Assembly: GCF_963666745.1 (NCBI RefSeq)
Contig: NZ_OY762961.1
Coordinates: 1,042,001 to 1,106,000, forward strand
Reading direction: 5' to 3'
DNA: 64,000 bases
Source of the DNA: an uncultured Desulfuromonas sp.
Lineage (GTDB): Bacteria; Desulfobacterota; Desulfuromonadia; Desulfuromonadales; Desulfuromonadaceae
The notes beneath the pieces are model-generated. The model made no database searches, was not told the origin of the DNA, and saw only the letters and a list, made by a program, of their open reading frames with translations. Numbering within the stretch: the first letter of the stretch is position 1; each line of letters starts with the position of its first letter. The position numbers were made by a program, and so were the translations under genes. Shown here one piece after another: positions 41,990 to 50,322 of the stretch.

Positions 41990-43436
41990 TCTCGACCGTC
42001 AACGGATTCTGCTGGTCCATCCCCTCGGCTATGCCAGTGCCCAGGCCGGACACGACGTGTCGCGGCTGGCCAATATCATGCCGCCGCTGGGTCTGGCCAG
42101 TATTGCCGCCTATCTGCTGGAGCGCGGGCTGCAGGTCTATATCATCGACTGTTATGCGCGCCCCGATTCGGACCGGGCGATCCGGGATTATGTGCGTCAG
42201 CATCGTCCGGCGTGGCTGGGGTTGAGCTGCACCACGTCGAGCTTTCTCGATGGGGTGCGCATCGCTGAGCTGGCGCGCGAGGCCTGTCCCGGTCTCAAGG
42301 TGATGGCCGGTGGCGCCCATGTATCGGCGTTGAAAGAGAAACTATTGCAGGACTATCCCCAGCTCGATGCCCTGGTGGTCGGCGAAGGGGAGGAGACGCT
42401 GTATCAATTGGTGTCCGCTTCTGGCGACGACTACACAGAAATCGCCGGTGTGGTTTGTCGTAATGGGGCTGGTGAGGCGGTGTTCAGCGGCTATCGCGAC
42501 CCGGCGTTGGTGCTCGATGATCTGCCGTTCCCGGCCTATGACAAGCTGCAGGGTTTTCCCGAAGCCTATCAGCTGCCGATTTTCAATTATCCCAAGGCAC
42601 CCAACACCAGCTGTATTTCCAGCCGTGGTTGCCCGTATGCCTGTAGTTATTGTGATCGCTCGGTGTTCCGGCGCACGTTTCGCTATAACTCGGCGGATTA
42701 TCTGTACCGCCACATGAAGCATCTGCGCGAGCGTTACAACATTCGCCATATCAACTTCTATGACGATCAGTTTACTTTTCATCGCCAGCGGGTGATCGAC
42801 TTCTGTCAGCGGATGATTGATGAGCCGTTGGGCATGACCTTCAACTGCGCCATCCGCGCCGAACACGTTGATGATGAGCTGATCGGCCTGATGAAGCGGG
42901 CCGGTTGCTGGATGATGAGCCTTGGCATCGAAACCGGCGATCCCGATCTGCTGGCCCAGCATCGCCAGAATCCCGATCTCGACATGCTGGCCAACACCAT
43001 CCGGCTGATCAAGAAGCACGGCATTCGTGTCAAGGGGCTGATGATGGTCGGGCTGCCCGGTGAAAGTGAACAGAGCGTGCGGCGCAGTATCGATTACATC
43101 CTCAAATTGCCCATTGATGATCTCAATGTGGCCAAGTTTACGCCGTTTCCCGGCTCGCCGTTGTACGAGAACATTCATGAACTGGGCGCGTTTGACGAGG
43201 ATTGGGCGAAGATGGACTGCATGCGCTTTCAGTTTATTCCCCACGGTATGAGCGAGGAAAAGCTGGAAGAGCTGTTTTTGAGTTTTTACAAGCAGCACTT
43301 TCGCCGCAATGATGTGATCTGGGGCTATGTGACCATGCTATGGAAGTCGCCACACAGCTGGGGTCGGTTTATCCGCAACCTCGGCGGGTTCCTGTCCTTT
43401 GCCCGCAAAGGCAAACGGCTGGGGGATGAGGGGTGA
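41979..43436 (+). CDS. B12-binding radical SAM protein 3
   Basis: 485 residues from GTG 41979 (CAGGAGACGCC upstream); an ATG 24 bases earlier is possible. The B12 domain begins RILLVHPLGY and includes IMPPLGLASIAAYLLERG and VMAGGAHVSALKEKLL. The cluster motif is C218-PYA-C222-SY-C225. Downstream are YDDQFTFHRQRV and GLMMVGLPGESEQ, typical of BchE/HpnP-like class B enzymes. Third consecutive member of the family here. The three are clearly divergent from each other, so they probably carry out different steps. Confidence 0.9.
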   Translation: MHADLDRQRILLVHPLGYASAQAGHDVSRLANIMPPLGLASIAAYLLERGLQVYIIDCYARPDSDRAIRDYVRQHRPAWLGLSCTTSSFLDGVRIAELAREACPGLKVMAGGAHVSALKEKLLQDYPQLDALVVGEGEETLYQLVSASGDDYTEIAGVVCRNGAGEAVFSGYRDPALVLDDLPFPAYDKLQGFPEAYQLPIFNYPKAPNTSCISSRGCPYACSYCDRSVFRRTFRYNSADYLYRHMKHLRERYNIRHINFYDDQFTFHRQRVIDFCQRMIDEPLGMTFNCAIRAEHVDDELIGLMKRAGCWMMSLGIETGDPDLLAQHRQNPDLDMLANTIRLIKKHGIRVKGLMMVGLPGESEQSVRRSIDYILKLPIDDLNVAKFTPFPGSPLYENIHELGAFDEDWAKMDCMRFQFIPHGMSEEKLEELFLSFYKQHFRRNDVIWGYVTMLWKSPHSWGRFIRNLGGFLSFARKGKRLGDEG

Positions 43437-44650
43437 TGAGAGGTGACGTCGTGACCGAGGGGACAGACCGTTCGCACATCCTGGTGGCGATTCCGGTATT
43501 TAATCACGCCGCAACCTTGCGTGATGTGGTGGAGCGTTGTCTGCAACAGCACGGGCAGGTTCTGGTGGTGGATGACGGTAGTGACGATGCCGTAGCGCCG
43601 CTGATTGATGACCTGCCGGTGACGGTGCTGCGTCATGATCTGAACAAGGGCAAAGGCCAGGCGATCCTGGCCGCGGCTGACTATGGCAAACAGCAGGGCA
43701 TGACGCATCTGATCATCCTTGATGCGGATGGTCAGCACTTTCCCGAGGATTTGCCCCGGTTTTTTGCTGCCATTCAGCAGGAACCGTTGGCCATTCATGT
43801 CGGCCTGCGCGATTTCAGTGCCGAAGATGTGCCGGGCAGCTCTCGCTTCGGTCGCCAATTTTCCAACTTTTGGCTCAAGGTACAGACCGGCCATAAGTTG
43901 GGGGATGTGCAGAGCGGCTACCGCGCTTATCCGCTGGCCGTGTTCGATCATCTGCAGTTCAGCGATTGTCGCTACTCGTTTGAGGTCGAGGTATTGGTCA
44001 AGGCCAGTTGGGCCGGAGTGCCGCTGCGGGACGTGCCGATTCAGGTCTATTACGCGCCGGGTAAAGCGCGGGTGTCGCACTTTAATAAGCTGACGGACAA
44101 CCTGCGCTTGTCGTGGCTCAATACCCGCTTGTGCCTGCGTTCCATCGCGCCCTGGCCGCACAAACGGTTGGTGAAACGGCAGCAGCCGCCATTCACCTGG
44201 CGGCGACCGCTGCGTTCGTTGCACCAGCTGCTGGCGCAGAATGTGTCACCGGCGCGTATCGGTCTGGCCATGGCCGTCGGCGTATTGCTCGGCGCCTTGC
44301 CGCTGATCGCCTGTCATACGGTGGTGACGCTGTTCGTTGCCGGATTTTTCGGCCTCAACCGCTATCTGGCGGTGGCGGCCGGCAACCTGTGCATGCCGCC
44401 GCTGGTGCCGGCGCTGTGCATCGAAGTGGGGTATTATCTGCGCCACGGCCAATGGCTGACGGATATCTCTTTGCAAACGCTGGGTGCGCAAGCGTTGGAG
44501 CGCGTCTACGAGTGGTTTCTCGGTTCGTTGCTGCTGGGACCCTTGCTGGCCGTTATTATTGGCGGATCGGTTTATGGGGTTGCCATCGTTTTACTTGGCG
44601 ACATGAGTAAAACCATGCAGGACGGATGTTCAGAGCAGGTTGAGCCATGA
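43436..44650 (+). CDS. Glycosyltransferase family 2 fused to a DUF2062 membrane domain
   Basis: 404 residues from ATG 43436; a GTG one codon earlier is possible. A GT2 domain spans about residues 14-235: VVDDGSDD near 45, LDADGQHF near 99 (metal-binding DxD-like), GDVQSGYRAYP near 155. This is the dolichyl-phosphate mannose synthase type. The C-terminal part (about 255-395) is a DUF2062 domain with three hydrophobic segments (IGLAMAVGVLLGALPLIACHTV and LLLGPLLAVIIGGSVYG). Likely transfers a sugar to a lipid intermediate. A GT next to an acyltransferase matches the GT/AT functions of aryl-polyene loci. Confidence 0.88.
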   Translation: MRGDVVTEGTDRSHILVAIPVFNHAATLRDVVERCLQQHGQVLVVDDGSDDAVAPLIDDLPVTVLRHDLNKGKGQAILAAADYGKQQGMTHLIILDADGQHFPEDLPRFFAAIQQEPLAIHVGLRDFSAEDVPGSSRFGRQFSNFWLKVQTGHKLGDVQSGYRAYPLAVFDHLQFSDCRYSFEVEVLVKASWAGVPLRDVPIQVYYAPGKARVSHFNKLTDNLRLSWLNTRLCLRSIAPWPHKRLVKRQQPPFTWRRPLRSLHQLLAQNVSPARIGLAMAVGVLLGALPLIACHTVVTLFVAGFFGLNRYLAVAAGNLCMPPLVPALCIEVGYYLRHGQWLTDISLQTLGAQALERVYEWFLGSLLLGPLLAVIIGGSVYGVAIVLLGDMSKTMQDGCSEQVEP

Positions 44651-45552
44651 CACACGCGGAGAATCAGACCGAACGGCCCCTTGGCTCCAAGCTGGGCTAT
44701 CAGGCCTTTTATGTGATGATCCGCGGTGGCGGACGACGGGCGGCCTATGCGCTGTTGTATTTTGTCGTCGCCTTTTATATTCTGTTTCGCCCCCAGGTGC
44801 GGCGCAGTTGTCGTCCGTACCTGACGCGCCGTTTTCCCCAGGCCGGACCGGATGCCCTGTGGTGGCACGGTTACCGCATGGTGCTCGATTTCGGCAAAGT
44901 GCTGGTGGACCGGGCCGTGGTCGGCATGCTCGGGCCGAACCAGCTCAACGTGACGTTGCATGGTCGTGAGCCGTTGCTGGAGATCCGCAACCGCCGTCAG
45001 GGGATGATTTTGATGATGTCCCATGTCGGCTGCTGGCAGGTGGCCATGTCCGCGCTCAATTTTCTCGAAGAGCCGGTGCACATGGTCATGCACCAGGACG
45101 ACGGCAGCCTAGAACGGCACTATTACGAATATGCCGAGCAGGAATGCCCGTACCGCACCATTGATCCGCGTGGTTTCCTTGGCGGCACCCTGGAAATGAT
45201 GGGGGTGTTGAAACAGGGCATGATCCTGGCGGTAATGGGCGATCGCTTGCCGCCCCATGATCGTAATGTGGTGACGGTGGATTTTCTCGGCGATCCCGTC
45301 GCATTACCGTTCAGTGCGTTTCAGCTGGCCTCGGCCACCGGCGCACCAATCGTGGTGATGATGACGCGCAAAAGCGCCGGTGATTGTTATGAGATGGAGC
45401 TGATTGACGAGATCCGTGTGCCGCAGGGGCTGGGACGTAAATCTGAGTCTTATCGGCCCTATGTCCAGCAGTATGCGACGGCGTTGGAACGCTATTGCCG
45501 GGAAAATCCGTATCAGTTTTATAATTTCTTTGATCTGTGGGATAAGTGTTAA
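44647..45552 (+). CDS. Lysophospholipid acyltransferase family protein (HtrB/LpxL-like)
   Basis: 301 residues, coupled to the glycosyltransferase by ATGA. A TM helix at about 32-50 anchors it to the membrane. The expected catalytic H-x4-D/E reads SHVGCWQ, so H126 is present but the acid is Gln131. A further conserved-type segment MGDRLPPHDRNVVTVDFLG near 197 matches the acyl-binding region of the family. It may still act as an acyltransferase or have lost activity; the context suggests attachment of a fatty acyl group to the glycosylated product. Confidence 0.82.
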   Translation: MTHAENQTERPLGSKLGYQAFYVMIRGGGRRAAYALLYFVVAFYILFRPQVRRSCRPYLTRRFPQAGPDALWWHGYRMVLDFGKVLVDRAVVGMLGPNQLNVTLHGREPLLEIRNRRQGMILMMSHVGCWQVAMSALNFLEEPVHMVMHQDDGSLERHYYEYAEQECPYRTIDPRGFLGGTLEMMGVLKQGMILAVMGDRLPPHDRNVVTVDFLGDPVALPFSAFQLASATGAPIVVMMTRKSAGDCYEMELIDEIRVPQGLGRKSESYRPYVQQYATALERYCRENPYQFYNFFDLWDKC

Positions 45553-45591
45553 TACTCTAGTGGGAACAACTGATTTGAAACAGGAGACGTT

Positions 45592-45843
45592 ATGACAACC
45601 AAGGAAAAACTCAAAAAGATTCTGGTTGAAGATCTCAACCTTGAAGATATCACTCCCGAAGAGATTGCTGATGATGAGCCGTTGTTTGGTGAAGGACTTG
45701 GACTGGACTCACTTGATGCGGTAGAGCTGGTGGTGCTGGTACAGAAACATTTCGGCGTCGAGATCAAAGACATGGAAGAAGGGCGTCCTGCCTTGCAATC
45801 AATTAACAGCCTGGCCGAATTTATCGAAAAAAATCAGGAGTAA
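45592..45843 (+). CDS. Acyl carrier protein 2
   Basis: 83 residues. Attachment motif LGLDSLD with Ser40, followed by AVELVVLVQKHFGV. Preceded by a good ribosome binding site (CAGGAGACGTT) and four bases before the next ketosynthase. Starts the fourth block of the cluster, where base composition drops back toward that of the chromosome. Confidence 0.95.
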   Translation: MTTKEKLKKILVEDLNLEDITPEEIADDEPLFGEGLGLDSLDAVELVVLVQKHFGVEIKDMEEGRPALQSINSLAEFIEKNQE

Positions 45844-45847
45844 TTCA

Positions 45848-47035
45848 ATGGGAAATCGCATTGCGGTGACCGGAATCGGCTGTCTCAGTGCAGCAGGGAA
45901 TACCCTTGATGAAGCGATCCTGTCCATGCTGGCTGGAGAGCGTCATGGTGGGGATCCGCTTCGATTTACGACCACCCACGCCGATATCTATCCGGTATTT
46001 TCCATTGCCGATGAGTTCAATCAGATCAGTGAGCGAGAGATGTTGCGCACCAGCCGTCTGGGACTGGCTGCCGCCGGACAGGCCTTGACTCAGTCGGGCT
46101 GGTCTCTGGAGACCCTGCGTGGATTGCGTGTTGGCGTCTGTATGGGCACCACTGTGGGCAGTGCGATGAACAATGAACCTTTCTACATTGGTTATCGTAA
46201 CGGTGAAACGCCTGAAATGACACCGATCAATTGTTTTCTCGGCAGCAATCCGGCTGCGGTGATCAGCCGTCATTTTGGTTTCAGCGGCCCGACTCAGACC
46301 ATTGTCAATGCTTGTTCCTCCGGTACCGATGCCATCGGGCTAGGGACAGCCTGGATTCAATGCGGTCTGTGTGATGTGGTGCTGGCCGGCGGTGCGGATG
46401 AACTCTGTCGTACGACCTACAATGGTTTTGCTTCACTGCAGATCAGTTCAACAAAGCTGTGTCGTCCCTTTGATGCCGAACGCACGGGCCTGAATCTGGG
46501 CGAGGGGGCAGGAGTACTGGTGCTTGAATCCGATTCCAGTGCCCGTCACAGAGGTATCGCAGCACAGGGTTATGTCCTTGGCTATGGTAGCGGTACGGAT
46601 GGCTGGCACTTGACGGCACCACATCCGGAAGGACGTGGACTTAAGCAGGCACTGGACGAGGCGTTACGTGTCAGTCGGGTCCAGCCAAAGCAACTTGGTT
46701 TTATCAACACCCATGGCACAGGGACCAAAGACAATGACCGGGTTGAAAGCCTGATCTTGCGTGAAAAACTCAAAGGGATTCCTTTCCATTCGACGAAAGG
46801 CTACACCGGCCATACTCTTGGCGCGGCTGGAGCGATTGAAGCAGCCTTTGTTCTTGGTTTCTTGCAGCATGGTCGTATTCCGGCCAGCGCCGGGTTCACG
46901 ACAAAAGATGAAGCATTAGGCACAGTCCCTGTGACTGGGATCTATGAATTTAAGGAAACACTGGCGTTGTCCGAATCGCTGGCCTTTGGTGGCAATAATG
47001 CCGTGCTGGTCTTTGAACGTGGGGAGGTGATGTGA
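45848..47035 (+). CDS. Beta-ketoacyl-ACP synthase (KS-alpha of the second KS pair)
   Basis: 395 residues. Complete active site: Cys at about 155 (NACSSGTDA), His in NTHGTGTKDND near 284, and Lys/His in STKGYTGHTLGAAGA near 317-322. The FabF-like LCRPFDAERTGLNLGEGAG segment is intact. Its stop shares bases with the start of the next gene, a KS-like protein without a catalytic Cys. The two read as a KS/chain-length-factor pair. Confidence 0.92.
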   Translation: MGNRIAVTGIGCLSAAGNTLDEAILSMLAGERHGGDPLRFTTTHADIYPVFSIADEFNQISEREMLRTSRLGLAAAGQALTQSGWSLETLRGLRVGVCMGTTVGSAMNNEPFYIGYRNGETPEMTPINCFLGSNPAAVISRHFGFSGPTQTIVNACSSGTDAIGLGTAWIQCGLCDVVLAGGADELCRTTYNGFASLQISSTKLCRPFDAERTGLNLGEGAGVLVLESDSSARHRGIAAQGYVLGYGSGTDGWHLTAPHPEGRGLKQALDEALRVSRVQPKQLGFINTHGTGTKDNDRVESLILREKLKGIPFHSTKGYTGHTLGAAGAIEAAFVLGFLQHGRIPASAGFTTKDEALGTVPVTGIYEFKETLALSESLAFGGNNAVLVFERGEVM

Positions 47036-48120
47036 TGAATCTCCTTTCTCAACCTATTGCGATACAAGGCCTCAGTTGTATTGGTGGTTTCGGTCGTGGC
47101 GGCGATGCGTTTATTCAAGCGCTCCAGGACGAGATTGACCGTCCTCAGTGTTCTGATCGCCATCATGGCGATGGCCAGGCGTATTACCCGGCATTTTTGG
47201 CAAAAACGGACGGATTGGATGATTTTGTACCGAAACGAGCTCTGCGGCGTCTTGATCATTATTCCCGCTTGGCTCTGCTCGGTGGCAGTATGGCGCTGGC
47301 TGATGCCGGGATCACTGAGGAAAAAAGAGAAAACATTGGTGTGATTGTTGCCAGTGGCTATGGTGCTGTGGCAACGACATTTGGTTTTCTTGATTCTGTG
47401 CTTGAAGATGGTGATCACTGCGCGTCGCCAACGGCTTTTTCCAATTCGGTGCACAATGTTGCCGGTGCTTACCTGTCCATGCAGTTGGGTATTCATGGTC
47501 CGAATCTCACGCTGAGCCAGTTTGAAATGTCGGTATCGGCTGCGTTACATAATGCCGTTTGCTGGTTACAACAGGGCCGGGTCGATACTGTGTTGGTTGG
47601 TGGGGTAGACGAGCATTGCGATGTGCTGAATTACTGCTATGGCCGCTATTTTGCCAATGATCCGGTTCCATCACATATTGAGCCGTTTGCTTTAGAAAAA
47701 CAGACAGCGATCCCTGGAGAAGGTGCCGCATTTTTGGTGTTGTGCCGGGATCCAAAAAAAGCACGATATGGCTATATCGACGCGTTGTGCGGTGGTCATG
47801 TTGACAGGAGCGGCGATACACTGATCCAGCGCTCACCTGTTTTGCTGGGTGTTGATGGCCACAGGCATACGGCCTCCTGGTATCGACAGAGTATCGGCAC
47901 GCCCAAAACCAGCTGCAGTCATGTCTATGGCAGTTTACCCTGCGGGCAGGCCTTTGATCTGGTGGCTGCGGCTTTAATGGTCAGAGATCAATCCTGTTAT
48001 GCCTTGTGCAGTCGCGATGAGGACTGCGCACCGATCCGTCAGGTCACCAGCGTGAAATGCGCTGCAGATGGCCAATTCGGAGCCGTTCGTGTGACACGGG
48101 GTTACGGAAAAGGACGTTAA
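47035..48120 (+). CDS. Ketosynthase-like protein lacking the active-site Cys (chain-length-factor-like)
   Basis: 361 residues from ATG 47035 (GGGGAGG seven bases upstream). The thiolase fold is recognisable: FSNSVHNVAGAYLSMQLG and EKQTAIPGEGAAFLVL. At the nucleophile position the sequence is LTLSQFEMSVSAAL, with Glu164 where Cys is expected. The later GHTLGAAG-type motif is replaced by VYGSLPCGQAFD and no HGTGT is seen. This is the pattern of a chain-length factor or decarboxylating partner, expected to pair with the KS encoded immediately upstream. Confidence 0.85.
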   Translation: MNLLSQPIAIQGLSCIGGFGRGGDAFIQALQDEIDRPQCSDRHHGDGQAYYPAFLAKTDGLDDFVPKRALRRLDHYSRLALLGGSMALADAGITEEKRENIGVIVASGYGAVATTFGFLDSVLEDGDHCASPTAFSNSVHNVAGAYLSMQLGIHGPNLTLSQFEMSVSAALHNAVCWLQQGRVDTVLVGGVDEHCDVLNYCYGRYFANDPVPSHIEPFALEKQTAIPGEGAAFLVLCRDPKKARYGYIDALCGGHVDRSGDTLIQRSPVLLGVDGHRHTASWYRQSIGTPKTSCSHVYGSLPCGQAFDLVAAALMVRDQSCYALCSRDEDCAPIRQVTSVKCAADGQFGAVRVTRGYGKGR

Positions 48121-48124
48121 ATAC

Positions 48125-48556
48125 ATGCGAGAAGAAGAAGTTCCCCAGGACAAAGGCGTTCTGGATGATAAAAAGGTGGTCAGTTATGCGCTGAACGATC
48201 AGGGGCGTTACTGTTTGACGCCCAGCGCCGGTTGGGAGCCGGTTAACTGCGCCAACCGTTTGGCCTGGGAAGATATTCAGGTTGAATTGCAGTTGGTTCG
48301 CGATCAGATTGACAAGGGCGAGATGAGCCCATTGGCCTATTACATGACACGGGCACAGATGGATGTGGCTTTGTTGTCGCGCTATTCAGGCATTGCCCGC
48401 TGGAGGGTGCGTCGCCATCTCAAACCCAAAGTGTTTGACAATCTGTCGACTTATTATCGTCAGTGTTACGCCGGCCTTTTTAATATCAGCGTCGACCAAC
48501 TGCTGCAAGTCCCTGAACAGGATGAACTGCCCATGGCCGAAGAGGAGCAGGAATGA
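48125..48556 (+). CDS. Hypothetical protein of the lipid cluster
   Basis: 143 residues. I do not recognise a domain. Acidic tails at both ends (MREEEVPQD, AEEEQE) flank a helical core. The middle segment TRAQMDVALLSRYSGIARWRVRRHLKP looks like a helix-turn-helix or ligand-free helical bundle. No signal peptide or TM helix. Starts four bases after the CLF-like gene and overlaps the BtrH-like gene (ATGA), so it is translated with them. Could be an adaptor or regulator. Confidence 0.8.
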   Translation: MREEEVPQDKGVLDDKKVVSYALNDQGRYCLTPSAGWEPVNCANRLAWEDIQVELQLVRDQIDKGEMSPLAYYMTRAQMDVALLSRYSGIARWRVRRHLKPKVFDNLSTYYRQCYAGLFNISVDQLLQVPEQDELPMAEEEQE

Positions 48557-49575
48557 TTGTCGATTTTCCTCACCGACAATCGGCCCATTGTGAAAGTGGA
48601 GCGGTTGCCAGTTTGCTGACCCATGCCGGACTCCCTGTGTCCGAGGCCATGGCATTTGGTCTAGGCGGTGGTCTCTTTTTTGGCTATGTTCCTTTTGTGA
48701 AACTCAATGGCTTACCGTTAACCACCTACCGTTGCCGTCCTGGTGGAATTTTCAGTCGTGTGACCAAAGGGTTGCACTGTCAGGTTCATCAGCAACGCTA
48801 TCGCAAGCCACAGCAGGCCATGGACGATCTGGACCGTCTGCTTCAAGAGGGCATCGCTGTTGGTGTGCAAACCAGTGTGTTCTGGTTACCTTACATCCCG
48901 CCGGCGTTACGTTTTCATTTCAACGCACACAATCTGATTGTTGTTGGAAAAGAGGGATCTCGCTACCTGATCAGCGATCCGGTAATGCCGGATCTTGTCT
49001 GGTGTGAAGCGGAGGATCTGATCAAGGCCCGCTTTGCTCAGGGGGCTCTGGCACCACGTGGGCGCTGTTATTATCTAAAAAAAGGACCGCAGGTTACCGA
49101 CCTGCGTCAGCCGGTGTTGCGTGGTATGAAAATTGTCTGTCGCGACATGCAGGCCCCGGTGCCGGTCGGAGGAATTCGCGGCATGCGGTTTATGGCGAAA
49201 AGCATGCGTCGTTGGGAAGAAACGTATGGGACGCGACGAGCCATCTCCTGTCTGGCACAACTGATTCGTATGCAGGAAGAGATCGGTACAGGCGGGGCTG
49301 GTTTTCGTTTTATCTATGCCGCTTTTCTCCAGGAAAGTGCTGAATTGTTCGGCAGTGAAGATCTGAGGACCCTGGCGCAACGCCTGACTGACATTGGTGA
49401 TGGCTGGCGTGAGCTGGCTGTCAATGCTGCCCGACGCTGCAAGGGGCGTGATGATAGTATCACATTTGACACCCTGGCGGACCAGGTGGCCCATCAGGCT
49501 GAGGTCGAGGAGCCATTTTATCGCGATTTACGCCACACGGTAAAAGAGCTGCAACACGAGCTGAAACAGAGATGA
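48553..49575 (+). CDS. BtrH-like acyltransferase (BtrH N-terminal plus DUF4872 type)
   Basis: 340 residues. The N-terminal half is a papain-like fold of the BtrH type. It has C13 in SAHCESGAVASLL, H126 in FNAHNLIVVG and an Asp in LISDPVMPD near 141-148, a plausible Cys-His-Asp set. The C-terminal half matches DUF4872 (EEIGTGGAGFRFIYAAFLQE). BtrH moves an acyl group from an ACP to an aminoglycoside amine, so this protein may transfer the finished chain from a cluster ACP to an amine. Overlaps both neighbours, including the ABC ATPase. Confidence 0.82.
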   Translation: MIVDFPHRQSAHCESGAVASLLTHAGLPVSEAMAFGLGGGLFFGYVPFVKLNGLPLTTYRCRPGGIFSRVTKGLHCQVHQQRYRKPQQAMDDLDRLLQEGIAVGVQTSVFWLPYIPPALRFHFNAHNLIVVGKEGSRYLISDPVMPDLVWCEAEDLIKARFAQGALAPRGRCYYLKKGPQVTDLRQPVLRGMKIVCRDMQAPVPVGGIRGMRFMAKSMRRWEETYGTRRAISCLAQLIRMQEEIGTGGAGFRFIYAAFLQESAELFGSEDLRTLAQRLTDIGDGWRELAVNAARRCKGRDDSITFDTLADQVAHQAEVEEPFYRDLRHTVKELQHELKQR

Positions 49576-50321
49576 CCTGTCCTGTTCTTGAAGCGACCGA
49601 GCTGATCAAAGCGTATCGTGGTCAGCAATGTCCGGCTGTGGACGGTTTTGAATTGTCTTTGCAACCGGGAGAGCTGATTGGTCTGCTCGGCCCAAATGGT
49701 GCCGGTAAAACCACGACAATTTCCCTATTATCGACTCTGATGCGACCGGATAGTGGGCGTTTGACTATTCAGGGAATTGATGCTCTGAGTGCCCCGCACA
49801 AAGTGCGTCATTTGATCGGCATGGTTCCTCAGGACCTGGCGTTGTATCCCAGTTTGACGCTGGCTGAAAATTTGCGTTTCTGGGGGCGGCTATATGGATT
49901 GCAGGGATCTCGACTCGAACAGGCGTTGTCAGACTGTGTTGCGATTACCGGCCTTCAGGACGTCATGAATCGCCGGATCGATACTTTTTCCGGAGGCATG
50001 AAACGGCGCGCCAATCTGGCTGCCGGGATTGTTCATCATCCTCAGATTCTCTTTCTTGATGAGCCGACCGTCGGTATTGACGCCCAGTCTCGTCATCTGA
50101 TTCTCTCCAATTTACGCCAGCTCAATGAAGATGGTATGACCATGGTTTACACGACCCATTATATGGAGGAGGTCAGCCAGCTGTGTCAACGTGTTGTTGT
50201 TATTGATGAAGGACAAGAAGTCGTGTCCGGTCCCGTTGCCTCTCTGTTGGCGGAACATCCGGAATGTGCTCATCTTGAGGAGTTGTTTCTCAAGCTGACC
50301 GGTAAGCAATTGAGGGACTGA
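49572..50321 (+). CDS. ABC transporter ATP-binding protein
   Basis: 249 residues. Walker A GPNGAGKTTT near residue 38, Q-loop VPQDLALYPSL, signature SGGMKRRANLAAG near 137 and Walker B ILFLDEPTVGID near 158 are all intact. DrrA/Nod-type exporter ATPase. One base before the permease gene. Confidence 0.95.
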   Translation: MTCPVLEATELIKAYRGQQCPAVDGFELSLQPGELIGLLGPNGAGKTTTISLLSTLMRPDSGRLTIQGIDALSAPHKVRHLIGMVPQDLALYPSLTLAENLRFWGRLYGLQGSRLEQALSDCVAITGLQDVMNRRIDTFSGGMKRRANLAAGIVHHPQILFLDEPTVGIDAQSRHLILSNLRQLNEDGMTMVYTTHYMEEVSQLCQRVVVIDEGQEVVSGPVASLLAEHPECAHLEELFLKLTGKQLRD

Positions 50322-50322
50322 T

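Noticed and set aside
42342-43298. A 318-residue minus-strand frame opposite radical SAM gene 3
   Set aside because: No domain; antisense to a gene with a complete CxxxCxxC motif.
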